Source: Chrysomallon squamiferum
Taxonomy: Eukaryota > Mollusca > Gastropoda > Neomphalida > Peltospiridae
Length of the DNA: 64,000 nucleotides
Direction: 5' to 3'
NCBI GenBank assembly: GCA_012295275.1
Contig: CM022667.1
Span: forward strand, 21,270,667-21,334,666
Part shown: one piece after another, positions 46,495 through 60,440 of the stretch
How positions within the stretch are numbered: the first letter of the stretch is position 1
Layout: every line of letters starts with the position of its first letter
Program-made: the position numbers and the translations under genes
Notes under the pieces: generated by a model
The model's database searches: none
Told to the model about the DNA's origin: nothing
Seen by the model: the letters and a program-made list of their open reading frames with translations, nothing else

Positions 46495-49400
46495 TTACTT
46501 TTGTCAGTCTCACATGGCCTTTCTAATCTTATTTATTTTAAGGTTTTATTTGTATTAACAAAGATTGATACCAGTTCAAATAAATCAGTCTCTTGGATGA
46601 ATACTTCTTTGTTCACAATTAACATTTTTTTCATAACTCTACAATTCTTATTCCCACCATCTGCTGCATCCCTAACTGCATTTCAAAATGCTTGTCTTTC
46701 GTTCAGATTTTGTTACCACTACAAGCTTTATTCATTTGTATTACAGATTAAAAATGAATTATTGCAAACCAATCTGACTAGATCAGTATTAATTTTGAAT
46801 GACCAAACAGTTTATATATACACATACACACATAAATGTAAATATATCTTGGAGACAGTATGATTCAAAGATTTTGATGCCTACTTTTATAAAAGAAAAC
46901 AAAGTTCTGAAAAAAATAATATAAAATATAAATGGTTCGATAATAATAATAGCAAAAAAAAAAAACCCAAAACAAAAAAATGTATATATATATATATGGT
47001 TAAAAACATAAAAAGTTATGGACATGTAAGGGTATTCATTAATGTTTTTCATAAAAGACAAATTACAGTTATAATTTAAATATTTTGCTTGGTAGGATTT
47101 CTTGTCCACTGGCATTATTTATAGGATAAAAAAAAAAAAAAAAAATAAAAATTAAATTAAAAATATTAAATAATAATAATAATAATAATTCGTTTTCCAT
47201 ACGCCACATGTTGGAAACATTGAGTTAGGATCATTATGTATGTTATATATTTATTTTAGAGGAAAAGCTAAGGGAAAGTGCAGAAGAAGAAAAATCATCA
47301 GCGGATGAAGGTCTCAAACAAACGGGTCAAACAGAAGTCTCACCGGATTTTACATCACAAGAGAAGGTGAAGGTCACAAAACGGAGCGCACCTGCTCAGT
47401 CTGCAAACATGGTGAAACGGCGTTATCGAAGTAAAAATACTGATAAAAGTATGTTGCTTCGAATGGTGATAATATATATTTTGATATAATTTTTCGTAAA
47501 TATGTATGGTAAACAGAGCATGTTCTATAGACAGTGTATTACTCGGACGGAAAACATTACATATTACTTTAGCGTGTGCGTCCACGCCGAGTATAAACAA
47601 AATGGCGACGGCAGCCATTTCTTATAATTGTAATTGCTGTCGTTTGTATTTTGTTGTCTTGTTTTTTATGTTTTGGTGTATTAACATATGTTTTTATTAT
47701 AATAATTTTGCTTGCATCATAATTCATAATAGTCTACAATGACTTAATTTTAATTGTTGCAAGATTATCTTACTTTGAATCGAATGTATGGGGCACAATC
47801 ATCATCATCGTGGTATACCGTATAGAAAATAAAATGGGCAAATTCAAAAAATGATAATATATCTTTAATAGAAAATACCCGAAGGTAAAACAAAATCGTA
47901 GCATGGATTCAGAAATAAAATATATAAAAAGATGCAGGACATTTCTGTTAATGAAAATAAAATGATTTTTTTAAAAATTTGATTAATGTAAAAATGAAGG
48001 AAAGTATTTAGAAATCTCTGCAAAAGAAATCGATGTGACAAATAAAAACTGAAACGTACGTTAACAAAAATACTGAGAAGAAGAAAGTATCTTTTGTATT
48101 CACTTCAGTCATTCTATATAAGAAAAAAGTTATGAATTGCAATAAATGTCCCTGATAAATATAAGATTGTCAATATATATATTAAATGTACCAGTACTTT
48201 TAATAAAAAAAACTAAACAAATTTTTGTGGCATCATATATTAAAAACTATTAATTAGGATTTCAAATTTTAATAAATATTTTTCTTTTCTTTTTTCAGAT
48301 GATAAAAAACGTTTAAAAGAAATTGATTCAAATGGGAAAGAAACCAACATACACAAAAGCAGAGAATCCAGATCCAGATCACGATCACGGTCGAGATCTC
48401 GATCACGATCATTATCATCTAGGTAATCATCGCGTTGCATATTACTCATGTTCTTCCCATTTCAAATAACGAAACTTGCTGAAGTCATGGTACTGAGTTG
48501 TTTGTTTTGTATTGGAAATTTTAATTTAAAAAAAAATGTATACATTTTTTATTATTATTATTAATTGATTTTTTAACATTAAGAAAAGATTTAAATAGGT
48601 TTTAAGAAAATATTTTATTAAATTCAACTTTCCACAAATGGTTATTAATGTTTACTTCATTAAATATCTGTAGATGTCTGCTTATTATTATATTTTTTTT
48701 TTTTGTTGTTTAGTAACTAATTTTATTTTATAAGTTGTAAGCTAACTGTAATGTATTTGTATCTTGGTATACCTTTTTATTACTATATTTATTATTATTT
48801 TTTTTAATGAACTATAGCAGTGTTGACTTAGTTTTTAAAAAGATCATTTGAGTGTTGCTAAATTTTGTGCCAACTAGAATTACATAGAATATCATTGTTA
48901 AATAGCAGGGTTATTTTTTCTGATGAATATTGCTTTCAATTTTTGATTTTGATATTAATTTTTATAGATATAGCTGTTAAAATAATTATGGCAACATTTT
49001 ACTAATTCTTTTTATAAGAATGTGATAATGATATTGACCTCATTAGAAAACTGCACATTCAGTGTATGTGGAATATATTTGGATAAGTTGCATTTTTCAA
49101 AATACCTTTTGCATTACTTAATGGTACCATGACTTTTGAATGTTCTTGATTTGCAGAGATATTGCTTTGTGTACATAAATATATTAGCTTTAAGACGATA
49201 CAAATCAGCTATGCTCTGCAGAGTTTTTGAAATACCAGCACCTTTGTTGCTGTAGATGCTTTTGATTGTTAAAATTAACTAGGCATTAACAAGACTATAG
49301 TCATTGTATTTTAAGGTGCACACCCACATTTTACAGACACCTCTCTATTCATTTGAGGTGTATTGAAGAAGATGTATCTTCCAATCATAACTAATGGAAT

Positions 49401-50940
49401 TTTGACTAACAAAAGAACGTGGGGTGGGGGGCAATTGCTGTTATTGTCTTTTACAACAATTCACTGTTACACAGTGCATTTTTTAATTGAATAACAGTTG
49501 GCCCACCTTATCCACATACAGAAAAAAACCCAACAAAAAAACCCTGCTGTATGATAAAAAGATGTAATTTTACCCTGTAACCATTCATAATAGGAAACCA
49601 GATACACAGGTACCATTAAGAACTGCTAAAACCCATGTAAATTACACTGACTAGAAAATCTGGGAAGTTGTATATGTCACCTTGAGTGTACAGTTTACAG
49701 ATGTTTTCAAACTGCAGATAAGGTGGATTGGCTACAATTATATTTTTGATTAAATGGGTTTGTTTATTAGACATACAGATCAATACACATTGTCCATGAA
49801 CCAAATATATGTCATGGTCGTGGTCATCTAAATTATTTTACATGTAAGCTGCTGTCTTTAAACAAATTTTAGTTGGATCTATTATCATTCATCGTGTAGA
49901 TATATTTTTAGCAAATATAGTTGTGAATATATGAATTATTAATAATTAAATAAGATTAAACATAAATCAACCAAAATGTAGCATTGCTTGAAAGGATCTT
50001 TAACATTTATTTGGTAAAGATTCTGTTTATGCTGTAGTTAATAATTCAATATTTATAGATGATACTTACCTGAATACAGAAATTTATGTCAAGGAGCAGC
50101 ATATTTTGTTTCTAAATTTTGCTTTCCAACCAAAAATGACAACTGATTTTGTCAGTTCACTCTTTTTAACAGCAGCAAAAATTACTCATTTCTGCCATTA
50201 TATTTGTAGATAATAATTAAAATGTTTTTACAGCATTAAAATTGTATAAATGTAACAGCCACTTAGGTCATCTTTTTAAAATAAGCAATATTAATTTTAT
50301 ATCGGAAAATGACATTTAAAAAAAAATTACTTATGTAATTAAGAAACACTGACTGAACTGGTAAGTGACAAAGCAACCACTGAAATTGAACAATTTTCTA
50401 AAACAAATAGGTAAATGCCTTAGAGATATACATATATTTTGTTGAAAAGTACATAACAGCATGCTCCTACCCTTTAAATGGACAGCTTGATTACTGGATT
50501 AAGAAAATGACAGTTATAAATAGTAATTTGTTGCCATGCCATTAATAATATAAAAACAAAATACATTGCTGTAAGCATAAGTTATTTTCTTAAGTTTGTA
50601 CAGTTTTCTGCTACTTAAACAATAACTGCTTTATTCAAGTTCATATAATATTTAAGCATTTTATTTGATTTCAAAGCATGAAAAATGATTCTTTTTAACA
50701 TTAATTTAGCAGAGAAAAAGAATGAATGAAAAAAATTCAAAGTGAATGTTTGAAATTAAGCTTTAAATACTTGCATTAAGGACATGAATTTAAGTTATAA
50801 TTTTATTTAATTAAAATTTGTTTTTGGTTTTTAACAAACAATATTTATTCAATAACTATTTTACCACTTCAGTTGTATCTACATTTTTGATGGATGACAG
50901 TTTTCATTATATTTTTATCAATTTTAAGTTTTTATTATTA

Positions 50941-50988
<48 letters not shown>

Positions 50989-53900
50989 ATGAGTATATAT
51001 ATTTTTGGTATTGTACATTTTCATTTTGTTCTGCTTTTTTTTTTTCATCAAGATTTTAGTCAAAACAATTCTGATTGTTAAAATCTTAGTAATTTGTGAA
51101 TGAACACTTGTACACTGACATAACTGCAATGAAATGACAGTCCTGAAGGGTTTGACATATTGTCAATTTCATAAGGGGTTGTTCAGAATTATTAATATTT
51201 TCATGGTCATACAATGTGTGTGACCTGAGATATGTTTTTCTTAGAGTTGTGTGAGCACTGTTAAATAAGATAGTTTTTTTTAATTTGTTTTATTCATAAT
51301 TGCTAATGTCTGGCATATGTATCTAATTTTGTTTGTGTAAGACTCCGTTAGAGTAAGTTTACAAGTGACAGTTTTACTTTTTATAACAGTTGTTAAGGCA
51401 AATTAAAATCGGAACAAACAAAATCCACTCTAGACCATGAAAATGTTGATTTTTTGGACACCCATATGATACGCATGTCCTTTGATGTACATGTATGTAT
51501 GCGCATCCTGTGTGTGTGTGTGTGTGAGTGTAGTTCTTTCTTATATTTTTGTTACTTTAAAAAATACACACATTTGCACATGCTGCCTATTGTACTTAAT
51601 GTACATTTATGCTTAGGCAGTCTTGGTACTGCTGACAATATATGTGCATTGTAAATAGCATTCAAACTGTAACAGCCTGTCAGAATTTGTTGTCACTGAA
51701 ACTAAAATAGATTGACATTTTCTCCAACTGTATCTTCATTGTCATTGTAGAAATTCATTAATGAATAAAAAAGTAAAACACATGCGCCTGGTTGTTCCGT
51801 GTCCACTTGTTTCTTGTGCGCTTTGTTGTCTGTGAAACTATTTTATTTCAGTGCCCACACCTGACAAACTGTTTAATGAATGTTAATTTACAGTGACACT
51901 AAATTTTATTAGGCATATTTTCCTATGCATAACAGATCTTAAATCGAAATTATTCACAAAAACAGTATTTACTTAAATAAGATAGCTACATAAATTTAAT
52001 GTATACGTAATTTATATAATGGGTTTGTAATATTTACATAAGCATATGTTCCTATTCTTTCAAAAGATAAATATTTATCACATTTTTAATTATTTGATCA
52101 ATATTTATTCATACTTTTGCTTTATTGCAACAACCCCTGACACTTTAGATATCAATTGATTCATTTCATTGTTAGAATATTTATATGTATAACGTCCAGT
52201 GTTTTACATTGTATAACAGCGTGTAATTTTCAAGTCCTAAAATAAACTGGAGTGCTATCTACACATTAATTTGTAAATTCATATGTTTCTGCTATATGAA
52301 TATATCACATTATTATTAATTTTTAAGAATTGCTTAATTACCATCTTAAAAAGAATCTTTCCTCTGTTCTGGGCACAGCCTTTCACTGATAAATAATTTT
52401 AAAAACATTTAACAGATCAGTTTATATATTTTTATTGGTAATCATGCCAAACAAAATTTGTACAGATCTGAATTTTTTCTTTATTATGAGGAAGAAAAGT
52501 CATATTTTGACCCTTTCATCTTTATAAAGTATTTTATGAATTTAATTGTTTAGAAGGATACTTTCTACATAATCAAGAAATATATATGAATTTTACAAAT
52601 TTTTATTTATAATTTTAAACACAAATTGTACATTAGGTAGTTAAAAATATAAAAAGATGTAAATATTTAATTTTGAATGTCAACTTTAATAAAAAATAAA
52701 GTAGAAATAAAATAAATGACAAAGGAGACTGTTAAATGTAACATTGCAGTTTAATTTTACAATTTATCACACCACAGTACTGGATGCCACCATTTAATTT
52801 ATACTGCAGACAAAATGTTAAAGTATGTTAATGTTTTTGTAAAACAATCTGCATATAAATAAGAAAATGTGTAAACGGATGGGTAAAATACAAAGGGCAT
52901 GGTCATAAATTTCCTTTTTATTGACTTCAGTTTATTTTCTATTTTATTTGCTGATGTAGCACTAGCAGATCTCTGTTTACAGTATGGTTTTGAATTGAAG
53001 TCTTATTAAAGTAAATAGATATATGTAACAAATTTGTCTATTAATGTTTTTAAAAAATGCATTCGTTAAGGCCATCTTTTCATGAATGTTGAAACAAATC
53101 AAAAGATTTGGGTATTCAAGTTGATATGCAATAACTTACTTTTTATAAATTTTTTCTCCAGAGATAAAAACAAATCCACTTACGCTTGTTAAAAAACAAA
53201 ACAAAAAAACCCCTTTATAGATGGGTTGTGTTTTTGTATTGTGTGTTAGTTTTAATTGGCTACTGTGGAGATAAAATGAATTTATTCAATCATGAAAATG
53301 TAATTTGGAGACAAAGGAAATAAAACATACAAATCTAAAATTTAAAGAAAATATGATTTCTCAAACTTCCTCAAACTAAATGTTTTTCATAAACATGAAG
53401 GTAATTTTCAGAGGGTTTTAAGTAACTTAAAGCAAAAAAAAAAAAAAAAGTATTTACATATGTATTTAAAAATAATTGTTGCATCCAAGTGTTAGTCATT
53501 GTTTGGTACTCTCTTGGATGTAATATAGTCATGCTGGTTAGAGTATAATTGTGGTGATTAAAAATGTTTTCTGATCAAAACAGCTATTTATATACCAGTA
53601 TAAACAAATAAAAATGCTTTATTTTATTACAACTTAGATAAAAATAATAATTATAATAAAAAAATCACAATAGATTATTAGTAGCTATTGCAAGCATTTT
53701 GATATTCTCATTCATAAGTAAAATAACATTGCAGTATATTTGTTAAATTTTAAAGTAATGTATTCTATATATTTCCAGTAAATAACGGATCTGATTAAAA
53801 TCTACAAAATCCATGTAGCACCATCATTTTTTTTTTTAATAAATAAGAATTATGAGATTAACAAATTATATAAACTTTCATTTCCTCACAGGATTTTAAT

Positions 53901-56900
53901 TAATTTGCACTTAAGAAGTTTGGCAGATACAGCAATCATTCTGTTGAGAAAAATATATTTTTATATTTTCAGTCCTCAACCTAAAGCATCTAGAAGCAGA
54001 AGAGCACCTAAACTTGATTCTCCTCCAAGACAATCAAGCAGACTTTCATCTAGACAGAGAGCAACAAAGAATCGTAAATCACCTTCTCCTTCATCTGATT
54101 CTTCAAGATCTAAATCAGCACATTCAGATTTGAGTAATGATGACACTGAAGAAGAAGTGATGGAATCACCAACCAGAGGCCGTGGTAGAGGCAGAGGAAG
54201 AGGCCGTGGACGAGGGCGAGGAAAGGCAAAAGCAAAGCAGCATGTTTCATCAGATGATTCCAATTCTCCCCTTGCTGAAAAAGTTTGTAAATGCTTTCCA
54301 TCAGTAGTTTCACAAAAATCATACGTGTTCAGTCATTAATGTTTAATCAGTAAAATTCGGAACATGGTATTGAAAAAAAATAGCAGTTTTGAAAGATTCC
54401 TTGGTTGTACGTAAAACTGTTGCTCATACAAAATCCAAAATTAGACACAAGATGGAATACATTTTTAACCGAGCTTGTTTAAAAAAAAACCTTCATTGTT
54501 TCAGGCTCTGAATAAATGTAGTGTGTCACAGGAGGATATCTTTAGCATAAAAAGTTTTAATTATTTGTTTGTAAGGTAACAAACAAGTCCCAGCAAAAAG
54601 AAAACCGAACAACTGTTAGTCTTTTCTTCTCTGCAGATGTATTTACTTTCTAAACCATGAATCTAGTAGTTGAGTATCTTGGTTTTTAACGTCTTTAGTA
54701 ATAAGATCATATTCAGTTTTTTGCCATGTAATTTGTGGGAGTTTTAAACTCCTAAAACTGCTTTAAAAAGTATTTCATAAAAACATTTAATTAATTTTTA
54801 GGTAGTATTGGCAAGTTCTAAATTACATTTCTTGTCTTTCTAAAAGATATTGTCATTTATGACTTTGTTGGGGTGTTGTATATATTTTACAATCATTAAT
54901 ATTATGAACATAGTGTTTATTCATTTGTAGGAACCAGTGCCTATACATAAATCAACCAGAAGTAGACGTTCCAGTGAAAAACAAGAGAGCATGAAAGTGG
55001 ATATAGAGGAAACTAAAATAAAAAATGAATTACCTAGTCGAAGGGCATCAGGTCATAAAGAGAAGAAATCATCTGTCACAGAAAAGGAGGTGCCAAAGGA
55101 AATGAAAAGTTCAGGTGATGCTAAAGATGTTTCTATACCTCATGAAGAAACCACTGATATTGCCAAAAAGAGATTGTCTGATTTGAAAGCAAAACGGCCA
55201 CAGTCTTCAGAAGAACAAACTGACACAAAAGACAAATCATCTTTCCAGACAGAAGAGATATCACTGACCAAAATTAATTCTGAAATGACAGCAACAGAGT
55301 CATTATCAGAAAAACTACAGACAGAAACTAAATCAGACTCCAAAAAAACCATTTTACCTGAAGTAAAAGGTAAGGCAGCTAATTATGAAACAGATAAAAA
55401 ATCATTGCTATCAGAAGAGACTGAAGAAAATATTAAGGCAGAAAACGAAAGTAATACACCAACTCCTATAGAAATTCCTAATGAAAGCAGTGTTTATACA
55501 GGTAAAGAAAAAATATCTTCACCGAAAAGGGATGAAGAAATGAAGATAGATAATAAGGAGAAAGGATCACCTATGGAGATATGTGATGAAACTGATACAA
55601 ACATTAAAACAAATGTATTGATCAATAAAGAAGAAACAAAAGTTACAGAATCTGAAGCTGTAGAAAAGAAAGAAGTGTTGGAAGTGAAACAGAAAAAGTC
55701 TGTTGAATCACTGAAAAGTAGTGAAAAGCAGACAGTTTCAGAATTACCTGAACAAGCATTGGCTGTTGAAAGTGAAATGCCAGTTGTGGAAGGGGAACAA
55801 AAAAATGAAACAAATTTATCACAAGATGAGAGCTCTGTGAAACTGCTAAAGCCTACAGCATCATATAGTGAGGTTTCAGATGAAACTTCAAAACAGGATT
55901 CTGAAACCAGTTTGGGGAAAAAAGTAACTAGAAAAATTCGCAGGTGGAATGCACCAAAAGTAGAAAAAATGCCAAGTGAAAAAATTGAAAAAGAAGAAAT
56001 TGCTGAAGGTGCACCGTCTCCAAAGAAGGCTAGATGTTGGTCTTTTAGTGCAGAGAAAGTTGGTGATTCTAAATCCGATTCCAAAATCGAAGATATTGAA
56101 ACAAATCCAGAAGAAAGAGAAATGGATGTTGGACAGGCTCATTCAGTACATAAAGAGGAAAGAGAGGAAAAACAGTTAACACATGAAGTAGATAAAGAAT
56201 CATTACCACAAATGGAGAAAGACTTGACACATCAAAAGGAGAGTAAGACAGTACCTCCAGAGGAGGTTACATTAACACAACAGGAAAATAAGCTGATACA
56301 CCAAAAGGAGAGTAAGAATTCAAATCAACAGGAATTTAAAAATGCAAACCAGGAGGAAGGTACGAATACACACCCAGAAGAGAGTAAGGATACACACCCT
56401 GAAGAGTGTAAGGATACACACCCCGAAGAGAGTAAGGATACACACCTGGAAGAAAGTAAGGATACACATCCAGAAGAGAGTAAGGATAGACAGCCAAAAG
56501 AGAGTAAGGATACACATCGGGAAGAGAGTAAGGATACACACCCAGAAGAAAGTAAGGATACACATCCAGAAGAGAGTAAGGATAGACAGCCAAAAGAGAG
56601 TAAAGATACACACCCAAAGGAGAGTAAGGATTCACACCCGGAAGAGAGTAAGGATTCACACCCGGAAGAGAGTAAGGATTCACACCCGGAAGAGAGTAAG
56701 GATACACCCCTGGAAGAAAGTAAGGATACACCCCAGGAAGAGAGTAAGGATACACCCCTGGAAGAAAGTAAGGATACACCCCAGGAAGAGAGTAAGGATA
56801 CACACCCAGAAGAGAGTATGGATACACACTTAGAGAAGAGTAACGATATACATCGGGAAAAGAAGAAGAATATCCATCAGGAGGAGAGTAAGGATATACA

Positions 56901-57508
56901 TCATGAAAAAAGTAAAATAATGCACCAGGAAGAAAATAAGATGACAAATCAGGAAGATGGAGAATCAACAAATAAAGAGGAGGCAACACTTGAATGCAAG
57001 AAAGTCTTAAGAAACCAAGAGGAAATGGTTCGAAAACAAGATAAGGAAATAGATGAATCAAATGAACAAAATATCCAGATGGAAACGGAGGAATTGAAAC
57101 TACATAAACAAGAAATTTCTAATAAAATTGAAAAATCTTCCAGTGACTCTTCAGCCAAACAAATACCAACCTCTGTCCAGAGTTCTTTAAAGAAACCACA
57201 GTCATCGGGAGAAAGTGATACATCATCAGAGTCTGGAGATGAGGATAAAGACAATCAGAATAAGAGCAGCATTTCCAGTTCAGATGATGAAAAAAGTTGT
57301 CCATCTGTAAAAAATGCAGCATCTGATTCTGACAGAAATAATTCATCAGATGAAGAGGGAACAGCACAGCAGGAAACTGAAGATCAGAAGACAAATCAGA
57401 AAGAAGAAATAAAGTATGTTTCAGTTGATAAAAGTAATAATTAATTTGAAATATGTTCTAAATACTGTTTTAGAAATTCTTTGAAGGTAGATTGTAAGAC
57501 TATCCTGT

Positions 57509-57539
<31 letters not shown>

Positions 57540-58169
57540 TGTTACAAAATTAGCTTTTTATTACCTCCGACATTTTGTCTGATGATACAGAACAATAATA
57601 AGATATTGTATTAAAAATAAAATTAAAATAAAGATAACCATACTAAAATGTATTTGATACCAGCTTTTTTTTTTCTTTTTTTTTATAATTACTAAAAGGA
57701 ACTTTTTAAACAAAAAACCCATAACTTTAAAGTGCACGAAATAATAATAAACTTTATTAGCAGTACACTATGTATGGTGTGAAAAAAGAAAGGTCAGACA
57801 GGTACCAGTTTAAAATAACAGGCATTTTTGTTTTCATAGATGACCAAAAGAAAATTACAAAAGCATTTTCCAGAACGTGATTGCTAATGATATTTTTTAT
57901 GAAATTATTATTTAAAAAAAAAAAAAAATACAAATACAACAACATATGTGATGTAATTTCTTATTCAGATCTGAAACTATAGCTATGGATATTGACCCTC
58001 CAAAGCCAACTGAGGATGAAACAACGAAGGTTAGTTTTATTTCTAGATAGATTTTAAATTATTTTGTATCTCTTACAGAAACAGTAGAATATTGAGTGTT
58101 GCATCAGTTTTATTTCTATACAATACTTGTGGAAGCTGCTTATTAATTTAAAAAAAAAAAAAAAAATAA

Positions 58170-58222
<53 letters not shown>

Positions 58223-60402
58223 TTATCTTGTAATTGATTTTAAGATTCATGATAAACAGTTGTTAGTTTAAAGTTCAGTTAATTTTTATTACATAAAATT
58301 CAGTGGAATTTAAATAAATAAATAAATTACAAAAAAAAAAATAATAATAATAATAAAAAAAAAAAAAATCATACAAAAAAAGAACACCACTAAAATATTT
58401 GGCCATATCTTATATTCTCATACTGTATTGTCTCCACTATGTGGTAGATAGGGGGAGAATCAAGCCCAAGTTCTCTGAAACTTGGTTCATGGTCGTGCCT
58501 GGAGGTGAGATGTCAGGTTTTGCCGATTTCCAACCCCTGACTGCAATGTCAATCCTATGTTGCCATGAGGTCGAATGTCTTCCCAAGAAACTAGTTCAAA
58601 AGACTTAGCACACATTTATTACTAACTCTTTAAAATGTTGTGGCTTAAGGAACGATATTAATTAGCCAAACCTGAGAAAATAAAGAAATAATGACAGACA
58701 TTCACTGTTCAGGCAGTCCTGACTTCCAAGAAAAAGAAATGGTACATCAGTACTCATTTTCAAAACAAAGGAACACTAGAAACAAAAAACATTCTTTGAA
58801 GTGGTATTGTTTTTGTTTTTTTTAACTTTCTTGGAAGTGGAATGTGTATTATGTGATGACAGATTTGAACAAATAAAAACTATAATGTGACAGACAGCTG
58901 GTATTTTTCAGTGGAGTACTGACTATTGAATGATAAAAAATATCAGAGATGTATTCAGAAAATAGTACAGTACTTTTAAGGAAGAGAGAAGTTTGAACAA
59001 TTTTGTTGTGCATATCTGCAATCTGTTTGTGTGAAATATAACAACATGAAGAAACGTTTTAACAAAACAGTGAAAACTGCTTTGTGGATAGAGTGAGAAT
59101 TATCAAAGTGTGAAATATTAAATAGAGCTGTTGTTTTAGAAACTTGTAAAATGGATAATCAATTAATGAAAGAAATTTGAAATGTATTCATTTCATTTAT
59201 TCAAAAGGAACTTCTTGTTTCTATATGTGGATGTTATCACAGTTCATTTGTAGTTCAGATACTAAACAGTTTGGAAAGATGCTATGTTAATCAGCTTAAA
59301 AAAGAAAATGAACTTTTTTCTCCAGAAACTCTCGTGTTTTAACATTGGACGTGTAATCCAAATACTACAGTCAGGATATGCATATTTGTATAAACCTTGT
59401 TTGTGATTGATTTGTAAAGTTAAAAAGAACAGCAAAAACTGGAGCAAAACGATTCAGTAATTTATCTGATTCTGATTACAACTATAAATGTCAAATTATG
59501 AATGTTATTGGATGCCGTGTTACTGACATGCAGTTTTATAGCACACTTTAAGAAGTTTGTATATTGTGATATGGCAGAGAAGAAATTTATTTTAATTGTT
59601 CGTAAAAATACATTTTTGGAGTACTTGTTTCTTTAGCTGTTTCAGTAATAAGACAATGAAGAATATTACATCTGAAAAAAGACTTCACTATTCTTGCACA
59701 GGACATTTTGATAAAATAGTAGCTGGACATGATTTAAGAAGAAGAAAAGTAAATTGTCATTGTTATACAAGTGAAAACAAATGGAAAGTCAGTGCATAAT
59801 TGTAACCTATTACGTGAATTAAAAAACAGAAAAGACTTTCAAGTTCTGGCAACACTGAGATTATCAAAGCCCAATCCCAAACTGAATGAATTTTTCTCCA
59901 TAACTTTTCCTGTTCATGCGGGTTGGTTCTTGCTCATTGAACCTCAAGACGTCGACAGCATTTAACGGGTATTCTCCAATTATTCAGTCAGTTCACTTGG
60001 GTTTTCAGAAAACAATAAAATGTTTTTCAAAATTACATATAATTTAATTTTTGTGTCTGAAATGACCTCTTTTTTTGCAGCTTCTAATCTGATTTTTGGT
60101 AAGACAAGTTGCAGCAAGACATGAAGATTTCTTTTTAAAAAATTTACATTTTAATACTTTAACATCTTAAAAAGTAAATAAATAAATTTAACTGTTATGT
60201 TTTAATTTCCAGTAAGAGGAAAAGAAAACACAAAAAAATAACATGAAAAGGAGTAGACAAAACTCCAACTATAAATGTATTAATTGGATTATCCAGATGT
60301 CTTCAGATACATTTGTTGTAAATGCTTTTGACAGTAATATATTATTAGTAATAATCTTTTGTTTTTGTATTTGTTTTCATTAAATAGACCTTATTATTAT
60401 TA

Positions 60403-60440
<38 letters not shown>

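Noticed and set aside
46420-46863. 147-codon plus-strand open frame in Acinus intron 4
   Set aside because: Begins with ATT-repeat translation (poly-Ile) and has no domain or splice support.
56342-56833. Plus-strand 163-codon frame rich in VRIHT units
   Set aside because: Alternate frame of the same minisatellite, with no splice context or independent start.
56336-57061. Long minus-strand open frame (241 codons) and a second minus frame opposite Acinus exon 8
   Set aside because: Shadows of the 24-bp coding repeat; composition is simply the repeat read in other frames.
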